From positions 1-25,191 of the forward strand of contig CAZQSL010000044.1 of the NCBI GenBank assembly GCA_964595945.1: a stretch of DNA of 25,191 bases. The letters are read 5' to 3'. The stretch is from CAZQSL01 sp964595945 (GTDB lineage Bacteria > UBP15 > UBA6099 > JAJRTR01). Position 1 is the stretch's first letter. Each line of letters starts with the position of its first letter. The notes beneath the pieces were generated by a model. The model was given only the letters and a program-made list of their open reading frames with translations. It had not been told where the DNA came from and did not search any database. Shown in pieces: positions 6,356 through 14,431 of this stretch. Position numbers and translations under genes: made by a program.

Positions 6356-6895
6356 TCATTTTAACAATGCGTTGAAAGCGCCGAATTCTTCCTTGCGGGT
6401 GAACAGGCCGCGAAGTTTGATCTCGCCGCTTCTCATTTTTGCGATGAGAGCTTTTGTCGCAGGGTCCTTGAACGCGTTTTTGAGGTCAATCTTGAGTGAT
6501 GTGAGTTCCATGAGAGTTTTCGGATCGGCGCCGATGTAAATTTTTGGTTTGCCGATGATGCCGTTTTGCACGGTGATCTTTCCGTCTTTGATGGTGATGG
6601 TAACGGCGGCAGTGTTTGTCTTGATGTCTTCGATGCCGATGCTTGTGTCAGTGGCGAGTACTATGCCGTATTTGTAGGGTTTCTTTTTGAGTGTGTACTT
6701 GAATTGTGATGAGAAAAACATCACGAGGCCGTTTGGTTTCGCTTCGGTCATGATGACAACTTCGTTGGGATTGACTTCGCCTTCGTATTTTTCGGGTTTC
6801 TTTTTCTTTTTGCCGCCTTTCAGGATCATGACTACGAGCAGTATCGCGACTATTGCGGCTGCGGCTGCAAGAATAATGTTTGTTGTTGTGAACAT
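6356..6895 (-). CDS. Membrane-anchored SCP2-like protein
   Basis: A 179-residue protein with one N-terminal membrane helix (about residues 5-25, Ala/Ile/Val-rich), a GGKKKKK stop-transfer stretch, and a soluble cytoplasmic domain. The C-terminal half has the look of an SCP2 sterol-carrier fold: ITVQNGIIGKPKIYIGADPK, then TLMELTSL, then a short helix, MRSGEIKLRG and an FGAFNALL end, comparable to the family's 'sGkikveG' core. The fold assignment is from pattern only and is moderate. The start ATG 6895 is preferred because GGAG lies 9 bases upstream; ATG 6910 in the same frame has no ribosome site. It may bind a lipid or hydrophobic ligand at the inner membrane. It stands alone, with a repeat cluster downstream. 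Confidence 0.65.
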   Translation of the reverse strand: MFTTTNIILAAAAAIVAILLVVMILKGGKKKKKPEKYEGEVNPNEVVIMTEAKPNGLVMFFSSQFKYTLKKKPYKYGIVLATDTSIGIEDIKTNTAAVTITIKDGKITVQNGIIGKPKIYIGADPKTLMELTSLKIDLKNAFKDPATKALIAKMRSGEIKLRGLFTRKEEFGAFNALLK

Positions 6896-7031
6896 TACCG
6901 TGGTCTCCATTTCTTAGCAGTTGTTTTGTGCCTGCCATATTGCACTTTTACAACAAATTTATGTGCTATTTTATTTTATTAAATCCAAAACGTAAACACT
7001 TTTCATTAATAACTGATCTTATGAGATAGAA

Positions 7032-7181
7032 TCAAGAAAGGGAACGAGCTTTTGAGCCACAACAGCAGATTGCCGTGTTGTCGGCGTCGATGATGATGTT
7101 TGTGGCTTTGATGCAATTTTGTCTCAGGAGTGAGACGGTACTGCTGTAATCGATGGTGGTGCGCTTATTCGCTGTGAAAGA
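7032..7181 (-). pseudogene. In-frame coding-like extension after the TGA at 7182-7184
   Basis: Directly after the TGA that ends the exported-protein gene, the same frame stays open for 49 codons to TGA 7032-7034. There is no ATG, GTG or TTG in it to start a separate protein. The middle part has C-ending codons like the neighbours and reads as a plausible protein tail (TNIIIDADNTAICCCGSKAR). It could be the original C-terminus cut off by a nonsense change, an assembly error, read-through, or chance: about 10% of random 49-codon frames would be open. Confidence 0.3.
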
Positions 7182-7925
7182 TCACTTTTTTTCTGCCTCG
7201 GCGAGGGATTTTTCGGCATCCCGGCGGCGTTTCGATACGCTTGTAGAGAGATTGTTAGCTGATTCGGCTTTTTCGGTCTTGGGCCTGAGCACTTTTTTGT
7301 CTTTGCCAGTGTCTTTTTGACTGTCAGTGGCGGAAGAAGTGTCGTTTGTGTCTGCCCAGTTGTCAACGATTTTTATGCCGCCGTGCTGTTCTCTCCTGTA
7401 ATTGTTACGGCGGTCGCTTGTCTCGGCGCTTTTTTCACTGTTTCCGGATTCTGTGGTTGCAGAAGCAGAGCGGTCATCCCCGGACGGCTTGTAATCAGGG
7501 TCTATGACCTTGACTTTCGTGGCTTCGGGTTTGCGAATGGGATTATAGCCGAGTCCGAGCGACGGGGTGTCGATAGTAATTGATTTCGCGAGGGTGACTG
7601 GAGGTTCGACCGGTACGCTTCGTATGGTGGTGGCGTCTTTGATGAAATAGTCCGAAGATATGTCAGTGACACGTACGGTCATGTATGCTTCGGTGACAGT
7701 CTCGACTCTGCCTTTTGCGAATGGTATGTCAAACCGGAGGATATCGACATTCTGCCGCCGTTTGAACAGGCTGGTGTAGTCGCCATTGGCGATGCAGAGG
7801 TTTTCGGATGTGACGATGGAAATGTCGGCCACGCTGTATTGAGAACAGGAAGCGGGATGGGCAGTGGTGACAAGCGCAACAAGCGCTATCGCTGACAATA
7901 GTGTGCGCGATGGTGAAAAATTCAT
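7182..7925 (-). CDS. Exported protein with charged low-complexity C-terminus
   Basis: A 247-residue protein starting at ATG 7925, 5 bases after GAGGT, with a strong promoter upstream. The N-terminus is a signal peptide: basic-light n-region, hydrophobic TLLSAIALVALVTT, then AHPASCSQ. The Cys is preceded by P-A-S, not a normal lipobox, so ordinary signal peptidase cleavage is more likely than lipidation. Residues about 30-150 look like beta-rich globular sequence. From about 150 on it is Lys/Glu/Ser/Asp-rich, with an EKSLAEAEKK end suggesting a disordered or coiled segment. I recognise no family. The frame continues past the stop (see 7032-7181), so the true C-terminus may be missing. Confidence 0.7.
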   Translation of the reverse strand: MNFSPSRTLLSAIALVALVTTAHPASCSQYSVADISIVTSENLCIANGDYTSLFKRRQNVDILRFDIPFAKGRVETVTEAYMTVRVTDISSDYFIKDATTIRSVPVEPPVTLAKSITIDTPSLGLGYNPIRKPEATKVKVIDPDYKPSGDDRSASATTESGNSEKSAETSDRRNNYRREQHGGIKIVDNWADTNDTSSATDSQKDTGKDKKVLRPKTEKAESANNLSTSVSKRRRDAEKSLAEAEKK

Positions 7926-7990
7926 CTTTACCTCACTTTGCGTACGGTGTGGTGGAACATCTCGTGCCCGCAACCGGTTTTTATGTAATC

Positions 7991-8020
7991 ATCATATTAT
8001 TAATACGGCAGATATGTCAA
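7991..8020 (-). promoter_or_regulatory. Sigma70 promoter of the exported-protein gene
   Basis: On the minus strand a perfect TTGACA (8020-8015) is followed after 18 bp by TATGAT (7996-7991, 5/6 match). The leader would be about 60 bases to ATG 7925. Confidence 0.7.
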
Positions 8021-8079
8021 AGCCGATGATGGAAATTCGTGAAAAGTGAGAAATATGACACAAATCACGTCCGTAGCGT

Positions 8080-8107
8080 TTGTATTTTCACCCCAAGTGG
8101 GTATATA
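8080..8107 (+). promoter_or_regulatory. Promoter candidate of the HEAT-repeat gene
   Basis: TTGTAT (8080-8085), a 16-bp spacer, then TATATA (8102-8107). It predicts a start near 8115, which argues against earlier in-frame starts (GTG 8039) and for ATG 8153. Confidence 0.45.
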
Positions 8108-8152
8108 TCAATCAAAGAGTTTCACAAGAGCGAAGGAATGGGGGTGACAGTC

Positions 8153-8677
8153 ATGGCAGTAGCATTGAATTATACAACAAAGTCATCGCTATTCCGGGGA
8201 CTGAAGAGCAGTGATGACAAAAAAAGGGACGTTGCTTTCAAAGTCCTGAAGAAACATGTAACTTCGATCGATGTCTCATCTTTCATAGATGAGTTGAAGC
8301 CGACCGACTGGGCTGCTAAAATCGGAGCCTGCCGGCTGTTGCAGGTGATTGGCGATGATATTTCGATCAGCAAACTCAAGGAACTGCTGGTTGACAACAA
8401 CCCGACAGTGCGCGAATACGCGGGGAAGTGTCTTGAGAAATTAGGGGTGGATGCCGTTTATTCTGACGATGAAGTTGCGGAACTCGTGAGTTATCTCTCG
8501 CATCCAAGCTGGTGGGTGCGCGCAAAGGCTGTGGAAGGACTCGAAGCTGCCGGGGATGTACGCGCGATCGAACCGGTTTCGAGGCTTTTGCTTGATGAGG
8601 ACGATACTGTACGTGATGCGGCCCGGACGGCGCTTGAAAAGCTTTCGCGCATACGGCTTTCCAAAAAGGCGACATGA
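8153..8677 (+). CDS. HEAT-repeat protein
   Basis: A 174-residue all-helical protein. The C-terminal half has two clear HEAT repeats of PBS-lyase/EZ type: DEVAELVSYLSHPSWWVRAK and then DVRAIEPVSRLLLDEDDTVRDAARTAL; the N-terminal half holds two or three weaker ones (ISKLKELLVDNNPTVREYAG). Such repeats make protein-protein contacts and have no catalytic role of their own. ATG 8153 is chosen because GGGGTGA lies 5 bases upstream and the promoter candidate lies at 8080-8107; ATG 8138 and GTG 8039 are alternatives in the same frame. It is transcribed divergently from the exported-protein gene and convergently with dinB. Confidence 0.8.
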   Translation: MAVALNYTTKSSLFRGLKSSDDKKRDVAFKVLKKHVTSIDVSSFIDELKPTDWAAKIGACRLLQVIGDDISISKLKELLVDNNPTVREYAGKCLEKLGVDAVYSDDEVAELVSYLSHPSWWVRAKAVEGLEAAGDVRAIEPVSRLLLDEDDTVRDAARTALEKLSRIRLSKKAT

Positions 8678-8701
8678 ATATCTCTGGGATTTTATGTTGC
8701 C

Positions 8702-8728
8702 ATCACTCGACCGAGTAATTTTTTTTAA
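8702..8728 (+). terminator. Weak terminator after the HEAT-repeat gene
   Basis: A short ACTC-GACC-GAGT hairpin (8705-8716) followed by AA and a run of eight T (8719-8728 region), about 28 bp after the stop at 8677. The long T-run is good but the stem is only 4 bp. Confidence 0.45.
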
Positions 8729-8764
8729 CCGGTAAAAGGCAGAGATATCGTTGTTGGCTGGGCG

Positions 8765-10108
8765 CTATACGCTGCCCGGGGGGGAGCCTGAGTGGCCTTT
8801 TTCCTTGTTTGTGAGGAAAACGCCTACTTTCGGGCGGAGCATTTTCCGGTGATTGTCAGCGAGTACGGCGTAGGTCAGAGACGAATCTCCGTATTTGTCC
8901 TTGACGGCGTCGAGGGTTTCGAGGAGGCGCATTTTTTTGAGAGAAGTGTCGTACAGGTCGAGTTGTGAGGGTGTGATCTTGCGGAGGTTGGAGACGCTGA
9001 CGCCGAGGAGGCGTACTTTGAGGCCCGGTGGCGAATGGTGGTGGAAAAGGGAGAGGGCGGTGGCGGAAATTTCGTGTGTGGAGGCGGTTGGCAGCAGGAT
9101 TGTTTCCGCGCGGGAAAAAGTGTCGAAGGCGCTTGACCGCACGGAAAGGGTGATCGTGCGGCCGGCGTAAGAGTCGTGTCGCAGCCGGCGCGCGACCTTG
9201 TCGGAGAGCCAGAAGATGAACCATTTGATTGTTTCGGGGTTATCGGTGTCGGCGGGCAGTGTGTAGCTGTGGCCCATTGATTTTACGGTGAGAAAGGCGC
9301 CCGGGTCGACGGGGGTTTCGTCGATGCCGTTGGCCCATCGGTGGAGGAGTGATCCGTAGATGCCGAATTTTTCGTCGAGGATTTCGGTGGGTGTGCGCGC
9401 GAGGTCGCCGATGGTGTAGATGCCGAGGCGGTTGAGATGATTTTTCATCTTGCGTCCGACGCCGATGAGTTCTTCTACTGGAAAGGGATAGAGGATGTGG
9501 GGGAGTTCTTCGGGCCATACGCGCGATAGTCCGTCTGGTTTTTGCCAGTCGGCGGCCATTTTTGCGACGAGTTTGTTGGGGCCGATGCCGACCGAACATT
9601 GCAGTCCGAGGCGGTCGCGGATGGTGCGTTTGATCGTGTGGCCGATGGCTTCGGGGGATTTGTGCAGGTGGAGTACTCCGGTGAGATCGAGAAAGGCCTC
9701 GTCAATGGAAAATGGTTCGACCTGATCGGTAAATTCGCGGAAAATGGCTACGATGCGGTGACAGTAGTCGAGATATTTACTGTTGTCACCGACCACCATA
9801 ACGGCGTGGGGGCATTTCTGGAGCGCTTCGTAGTAGGACATGCCAGCCTTGATGCCGTAGGGGCGCGCCTCGTATGAGGCAGCGGTGACGACGCTGCGTT
9901 TGCCTGGCGAGCCGCCGACCACTACGGGTTTGCCTCTGAGTGCGGGATTGCATATCTGCTCGATCTGTGCGAAAAACGCGTTCATGTCCACGAGTGCTAT
10001 GATCCTGTCGCGTGGCCGTGCACTGTTGTCAGGGGGGGCAGTCTCGATTTGATCTGCCGCTGGCGCTCCCTGATGGGCCGTCGCTCCTGTCAGCCTGTAG
10101 AACATCAT
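8765..10108 (-). CDS. dinB: DNA polymerase IV (Y-family translesion polymerase)
   Basis: A 447-residue error-prone polymerase that bypasses DNA lesions. Metal-binding catalytic residues are Asp41 (ALVDMNAFFAQIEQ) and Asp136-Glu137 (FSIDEAFLDLT); the steric-gate aromatic is Phe46. The palm and fingers include VTAASYEARPYGIKAG. A helix-hairpin-helix thumb region follows (GVGRKMKNHLNRLGIYTIGDLA), then a little-finger domain from about residue 265. It is longer than E. coli Pol IV (351) because of a 35-residue N-terminal extension of low complexity and a longer C-terminus; no beta-clamp QL(S/D)LF motif is obvious, although SQLDLYD near the end could serve. AGGAGG lies 11 bases upstream of the first of two adjacent ATGs. 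No LexA box was recognised. It is not tightly linked to its neighbours. Confidence 0.93.
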   Translation of the reverse strand: MMFYRLTGATAHQGAPAADQIETAPPDNSARPRDRIIALVDMNAFFAQIEQICNPALRGKPVVVGGSPGKRSVVTAASYEARPYGIKAGMSYYEALQKCPHAVMVVGDNSKYLDYCHRIVAIFREFTDQVEPFSIDEAFLDLTGVLHLHKSPEAIGHTIKRTIRDRLGLQCSVGIGPNKLVAKMAADWQKPDGLSRVWPEELPHILYPFPVEELIGVGRKMKNHLNRLGIYTIGDLARTPTEILDEKFGIYGSLLHRWANGIDETPVDPGAFLTVKSMGHSYTLPADTDNPETIKWFIFWLSDKVARRLRHDSYAGRTITLSVRSSAFDTFSRAETILLPTASTHEISATALSLFHHHSPPGLKVRLLGVSVSNLRKITPSQLDLYDTSLKKMRLLETLDAVKDKYGDSSLTYAVLADNHRKMLRPKVGVFLTNKEKGHSGSPPGSV

Positions 10109-10259
10109 GTCTGCCGTGTCCTCCTGTCCTCAATAGTAAAGATACAAAAGAACAGTAGTGTCCACATGAATGATACTATACAAAGAATCAGCCGTAAAGA
10201 TGGAGTTAAAAAATTGTGTCGTTCGAGGGAATTGTCTGGCCAGGAAGGTGGAGGCGCAG

Positions 10260-10946
10260 TTACACCGCGATGGTTTCGCCGATTGCGATGACCCGGGCGG
10301 AGCGGCCGTTGGCGGCGGCGCGTGCGACGAATACTCCGGGGTCGGCGGGGATGTTGTCGAAGGTGTTGTAGTGCATGGGGAGCGTGAGTCGCGGGTTGAG
10401 CATTTCTATGGCTTTGAGTGCGTCGTCGATATTCATGGTATAGGTGCCGCCGATGGGGAGGAGAGCGACATCGAGGGGTGCGGCGAGTTCGCCGATGAGG
10501 CGGAGTTCGGCAGTGATGCCGGTGTCGCCGGGGTGGTAGAGTGTTTTTCCTTCGGAGTAGATGACGAATCCGGCGGGCTGGCCCATGATGGTGACGGCAG
10601 AGCCGTCGGTGAGGGTGTTGCCGTGGACCGATGGCGTGATGCGCAGGCGTCCGAATGGCATGTCAAATACGGTCCCGGGATAGACGGGGATAGTGGTGAC
10701 GCCTTTTGTGCGGAACCATGCGGCGAGGTCGCTGAGTGCGACTATGGGGGCGTTGCATCGTTGGGCGATGGGGATGGCATCGCCTATGTGGTCGCCGTGG
10801 GCGTGGGAGACGAGTATGAAGTCGGCAGTGATGTCACCGGGGCCGCAGGGAGCGAGGGGGTTGTGGGTGAGGAATGGGTCGATGAGGATTTTGTGGCCGG
10901 CAGTTTCGATGAGAAATGCGGCGTGGCTGAGGTATGTGATCTTCAT
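10260..10946 (-). CDS. UPF0173-type metallo-beta-lactamase-fold hydrolase
   Basis: A 228-residue protein of the metal-dependent hydrolase group that includes YtkL and UPF0173. It begins with KITYLSHAAFLIETAG, and shows the metal ligands of the fold: His48/His50/Asp52/His53 (SHAHGDH), His108 (PSVHGN), Asp141 (YHPGDTG) and His192 (PMHYNTFD). The physiological substrate of UPF0173 members is not settled. ATG 10946 follows AGGAGG at 9 bases. The frame remains open upstream into the preceding gene, but that is only an overlap in another frame. It lies 110 bp after the DUF2804 gene in the same direction, so co-transcription is likely. Confidence 0.88.
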   Translation of the reverse strand: MKITYLSHAAFLIETAGHKILIDPFLTHNPLAPCGPGDITADFILVSHAHGDHIGDAIPIAQRCNAPIVALSDLAAWFRTKGVTTIPVYPGTVFDMPFGRLRITPSVHGNTLTDGSAVTIMGQPAGFVIYSEGKTLYHPGDTGITAELRLIGELAAPLDVALLPIGGTYTMNIDDALKAIEMLNPRLTLPMHYNTFDNIPADPGVFVARAAANGRSARVIAIGETIAV

Positions 10947-11056
10947 GGGGTGGAGCCTCCTGATGCGGATGGGATGGGTGGAATCGCGGGTTCGCAAAAG
11001 GGACGAAGCATGAGTAGCGATGTGATTTCGCAGAGTCGCGCGCAGGTGTAAGGGTG

Positions 11057-12064
11057 TCACCAGTTGCCGACGACCTGCTCCGCCCATCCGAATGCCTTGC
11101 GGATTTCGATGGTGTGGGGGCCGGCTATGATGGTGCCGTCGAAGTGGCCGAACATCTGGTTGTTCTGGTTGCCGGCGGCGCCGCCTGATTTTTCGTAGAG
11201 TGGTGTCAGTACGAGATTGACGCGGCCGGTGCCGGGGGTTTTGATAGTCCAGGGGGCGCGGAAATTGGTGGTGTCGTACTGCCATTCGAGGTCTTCGCTG
11301 ATCTTGTAGAGGACGCCGTCGACGCAGAATCCATTTTCGGTCGAGCCGGTGCCGTCTGTCCATTTGCCGCCGATATTCATGCCGATCAGTTTGCCGTCCT
11401 GTCTGTGATTGAAGACGCCCCAGTTCCATACGAACCCTTTTTTCCAGTAGCCGCGGCCGAAGTCGAGTACGCCGAATGAGTCGAGCGGTTTGAATTCGTA
11501 GATTTTTTCATCGAGGGTGACGGTACCCGTGGCGGGCAGGGTGTTTTGTTTGGAAGTGAAGTGAAAGTACTCGTCGGTCCAGGGGACGATGACATTGAGG
11601 GTTTCGTGCGTGGGGGGCTTGGCGAGAGTGATGTCGGCGTTGAGTTTGCGACCGTGGAAACTGGGGCTTGTGGCCGTGATGCGAACGGTATCTGCGGTGT
11701 GGGTGAATGCGACGGAGAGCTTTGCGTTTTTGACCACTACGTCGGTTTCGACCGTATCGGCGAGCTTGATGCCGATGCCACGGGGGAATATCTGGGTGTC
11801 TTCGTAGAGTTCGCCGCTCTTGTAGTCAAGCACATAGGCCGAAGCGACACCCATGTCGCCGACGTGGCCGATGGTGGCGCAGAATGAGAATTCTTCATTG
11901 GTGACAAGCCAGAAGTTCCACTTCTTTTTGATCTGGCGTTTCGCGGGCATATTGCATATCTGGTGGGGGAAGCGAGCCCATCCCCTTGCTGCGGGGTTGA
12001 GGATCCCGTTGTCATCGCACATGTTGACCGGAGCAGTGATTTCCCGTTCTTCAAATATTGCCAT
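11057..12064 (-). CDS. DUF2804 family protein
   Basis: A 335-residue protein with no signal peptide. It matches DUF2804: an N-terminal segment with LVTNEEFSFCATIGHVG, a central DFGRGYWKKGFVWNWGVF stretch (aromatic- and Gly-rich, the most conserved part), GMNIGGKWTDGTGSTENGFC, and a C-terminal QMFGHFDGTIIAG with a G-W-A-E-Q end. DUF2804 members are thought to resemble carotenoid/lipocalin-like beta barrels such as AttH and have no established enzyme role, so I assign none. GAGG lies 6 bases before ATG 12064. The dispersed repeat copy A ends only 11 bases upstream of this start, so a transcript from further upstream would carry it in the leader. Confidence 0.82.
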   Translation of the reverse strand: MAIFEEREITAPVNMCDDNGILNPAARGWARFPHQICNMPAKRQIKKKWNFWLVTNEEFSFCATIGHVGDMGVASAYVLDYKSGELYEDTQIFPRGIGIKLADTVETDVVVKNAKLSVAFTHTADTVRITATSPSFHGRKLNADITLAKPPTHETLNVIVPWTDEYFHFTSKQNTLPATGTVTLDEKIYEFKPLDSFGVLDFGRGYWKKGFVWNWGVFNHRQDGKLIGMNIGGKWTDGTGSTENGFCVDGVLYKISEDLEWQYDTTNFRAPWTIKTPGTGRVNLVLTPLYEKSGGAAGNQNNQMFGHFDGTIIAGPHTIEIRKAFGWAEQVVGNW

Positions 12065-12075
12065 GTGTCACCTCG

Positions 12076-12233
12076 AAGGGCTTAGGGCTTGTCTCGAAAT
12101 AACCGTCGGATCCTGTTTGTCTTTTTGCTCGTTTTCGATGTTGTCTGCTCAGTTGCATACCTTCCGGCATGCTCCTCTGCAAACATCTTGATCACGGAAA
12201 AAAAATCCGTCGGATCCTGCGAAGCTTATTTCC
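12076..12233 (-). repeat. Dispersed ERIC-like repeat, copy A
   Basis: The inverted partner of 6129-6288. Read on the minus strand it has CCGTGATCAAG, the hairpin GCATGCC-GGAA-GGTATGC, then AACTGAGCAG and the shared end GACAAGCCCTAAGCC. A 13-base direct repeat (CCGTCGGATCCTG on the plus strand, 12103-12115 and 12208-12220) flanks the core. It sits between the DUF2804 gene and the helicase gene and contains no open frame. Confidence 0.8.
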
Positions 12234-12310
12234 ATCAAATCCCATAATGTTTACTCAATTTCCATAATCATACAATATACATCATTCCGCGTGCGCAGTC
12301 ATCGAAAAAA

Positions 12311-14317
12311 TCAGTCGTCGAAAAGTGCCGCGAGCATTGAAAGGCCGCGTTCTTCGGCCATTTGAGAAGCGATTTCCTGCGCGGCGGCCATTTCCGCATT
12401 GCCTTCCCATGTAACGGTCGAGTCGGGGATTTCCGCGATAAACATCGACTGGCGGCGGTGGAAAGACTCACCCATGCGGCGCCGGTTGCGCGCGAACGTG
12501 AGGAACAGCTTTTTGCGTGCGCGGGTCATGGCTACGTAAAACAGGCGGCGCTCTTCCTCGATGCCGCCTTCGGCGATGGAGCGTTCGTGTGGGAAATTGT
12601 TTTGCTCGACGCCGGCTATGAACACATATTTGAATTCGAGGCCTTTTGCGCTGTGGACGGTCATAAGTGTGACGGCGTCTTCGCGCAATTCGGTGTCGAG
12701 TTCGCGCTCATCGGTGGAAAGGGTGACGTGCTCCATAAAGCCCGCGAGTGACGGGGCAGTGTCGGACAGGCAGTAGTCGGTGACGGCATTGACCCATTCC
12801 TCGACATTTTCGAATCTGCGTGCGGCCTCGTTTTTATCGGAATTAGTGTTTTCGAGTACGTTTTTGATATCGAGAGCGGCGACGAGCTCGCGCGCGGCGT
12901 TGGCGAGGCGCGGGCCCTCGGAGGAGGCCTTGATGTTATCGAGTATGGCGAGCAGTGAGCGGATGCCATCGGCTGCCTTGCGTGAGACCGTATCGCCAGT
13001 GGAGGCTTCGCGCAGCACGTCGAGCAGCGGGACTCCCCGCGCGACAGCGGTGGCGAGCAGTTTGTCTTTCGTGGTCTTGCCGATGCCGCGCGGCGGGAAG
13101 TTGATGATGCGCAGCAGGGCTTCCTCATCTTCGTGGTTGTGTGCGACGCGGAAGTAGGAATTCATGTCCTTTACTTCCTTGCGCTCGTAAAATTTCGTGC
13201 CGCCGACCATGATGTATCGCATGCCGAGGGCCATGAGTTTTTCTTCGAAGGGGCGAGACTGTGCGTTGGTGCGGTAGAGGATAGCGAAGTCGCCGTAATT
13301 GCGATTGCTGGTGGTGTGTTCGGCCATGATGCGTGAAACGACGGCGTCGGCTTCGATGGATTCGTTTTCGACCTCGATGATGGTGATGGGATCGCCGGGT
13401 GCGGCCTCTGTCCAGAGGGTTTTGGGTCGGCGTTGCGAGTTGTTGGCGATGACTTCTGTGGCGGCGCGCAGGATGTTGCCGGTGCAGCGGTAGTTGCGTT
13501 CGAGTTTGACGATTTTTGCGCCGGTGAAGATGTGCTCGAAATTGAGGATGTTGTCGACGACGGCGCCGCGCCAGCCGTAGATGCTCTGGTCGTCGTCGCC
13601 GACGACATAGATGTTTTTGTGAGCCGAGACGAGCCGGCGTACGATGTAGTACTGGATATCGTTGACGTCCTGGAATTCGTCGACCATGACATAGCGGTAT
13701 TTTTCCGACCATTTGAGACAGATTTTTTTGTCTTCGAGGGCGCGTGCCGCAAATGACAGCAGGTCGTCGAAATCGAGGAGGTTGTTTTTTTCGAGGTGGG
13801 TCTGGTATGCCTTGTAGATGATGGCGAACACCGGGTCGTTGAAAGATAATTCGTCGACTGGGGGGAAGATCGATTTGACGGCGCTGATGCGGCTGAGGAA
13901 ATTGCGGGGGTCGTGCTGTTCGGGATTGAAATTGTTGTCGCGGAGTGCGCGCCGCACGATGGCAGCCTGATCCGATGAGTCGCAGATGGTGAAGGAGGGT
14001 TCGCGACCGAGTGTGGAGATTTCCTGCCGCAGGATGCGCACGCAGAGTGAGTGGATGGTGGAAATGGTCATCTCGCCGCATTTTTCCCTGCCGATCATGG
14101 CGGAGATGCGCTCGCGCATTTCGCGCGCTGCCTTGTTGGTGAAAGTGATGGCAAGGATCGAGGGAGGTGGGATGCCGCTTTCGATGAGGTTGGCCGTGCG
14201 GTAGACAATAGTGCGTGTTTTGCCGGTGCCGGCGCCGGCGACGACGACGATAGGGCCGTCTATGTGAAGGACTGCTTCGCGCTGTTCTTTGTTGAGTGTA
14301 GCGAGTTTGACAGGCAT
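12311..14317 (-). CDS. pcrA: UvrD/PcrA/Rep-family superfamily 1A DNA helicase
   Basis: A 668-residue ATP-dependent 3'-5' helicase of replication and repair. Motifs are seen in order: Q-motif region LNKEQREAV (8-16), Walker A GAGTGKT (28-34), motif Ia TFTNKAA (58-64), Walker B DEFQD (213-217), motif III VGDDDQSIYGWRGA (239-252), motif IV ERNYR, motif V VTLMTVHSAKGLEF and motif VI EERRLFYVAMTRARKKL. The length is a little shorter than E. coli UvrD (720) and Rep (673), consistent with a Rep/PcrA-like core without the usual long C-terminal tail. ATG 14317 begins the conserved N-terminus; AGGAGAGG lies about 11 bases upstream. Codons upstream of it run into the assembly gap and are not part of the protein. 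The pcrA name is by family, not orthology. Confidence 0.9.
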   Translation of the reverse strand: MPVKLATLNKEQREAVLHIDGPIVVVAGAGTGKTRTIVYRTANLIESGIPPPSILAITFTNKAAREMRERISAMIGREKCGEMTISTIHSLCVRILRQEISTLGREPSFTICDSSDQAAIVRRALRDNNFNPEQHDPRNFLSRISAVKSIFPPVDELSFNDPVFAIIYKAYQTHLEKNNLLDFDDLLSFAARALEDKKICLKWSEKYRYVMVDEFQDVNDIQYYIVRRLVSAHKNIYVVGDDDQSIYGWRGAVVDNILNFEHIFTGAKIVKLERNYRCTGNILRAATEVIANNSQRRPKTLWTEAAPGDPITIIEVENESIEADAVVSRIMAEHTTSNRNYGDFAILYRTNAQSRPFEEKLMALGMRYIMVGGTKFYERKEVKDMNSYFRVAHNHEDEEALLRIINFPPRGIGKTTKDKLLATAVARGVPLLDVLREASTGDTVSRKAADGIRSLLAILDNIKASSEGPRLANAARELVAALDIKNVLENTNSDKNEAARRFENVEEWVNAVTDYCLSDTAPSLAGFMEHVTLSTDERELDTELREDAVTLMTVHSAKGLEFKYVFIAGVEQNNFPHERSIAEGGIEEERRLFYVAMTRARKKLFLTFARNRRRMGESFHRRQSMFIAEIPDSTVTWEGNAEMAAAQEIASQMAEERGLSMLAALFDD

Positions 14318-14392
14318 ATATATGGGTGCCTCTCCTGCTGGGAAAAAATGTGCGCATCGAAAAACGCGCGCGCAGGATATTGTAGCGGCGTT

Positions 14393-14402
14393 NNNNNNNN
14401 NN
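14393..14402. other. Assembly gap (10 N)
   Basis: Ten N bases lie between the helicase start (14317) and the end of the hydrolase gene (14432). The length is a placeholder, so real sequence may be longer or shorter here and could hold the helicase promoter. Confidence 0.98.
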
Positions 14403-14431
14403 CTGAAGGGGGATGCCATGATCAGCAGATA

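Noticed and set aside
7182..7184. Genome-wide reassignment of TGA
   Set aside because: Several genes here end properly at TGA (helicase, CCG protein, lipid kinase) and none has internal TGA, so the standard bacterial code fits.
10109..10259. SOS (LexA) box upstream of dinB
   Set aside because: GAACA-like sequence occurs at 10149-10154, but no palindromic LexA site of either the CTGT-N8-ACAG or the GAAC-N4-GTTC type is present.
10170..11051. Open frame of 293 codons on the plus strand
   Set aside because: It is antisense to the UPF0173 hydrolase gene, is very Gly/Asp/Val-rich as expected of a shadow frame of C-ending codons, and has no ribosome site.
10947..11429. N-terminal extension of the UPF0173 hydrolase
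   Set aside because: The frame is open but lies inside the DUF2804 gene and is Arg/Pro-rich; the conserved protein starts at 10946 with AGGAGG upstream.
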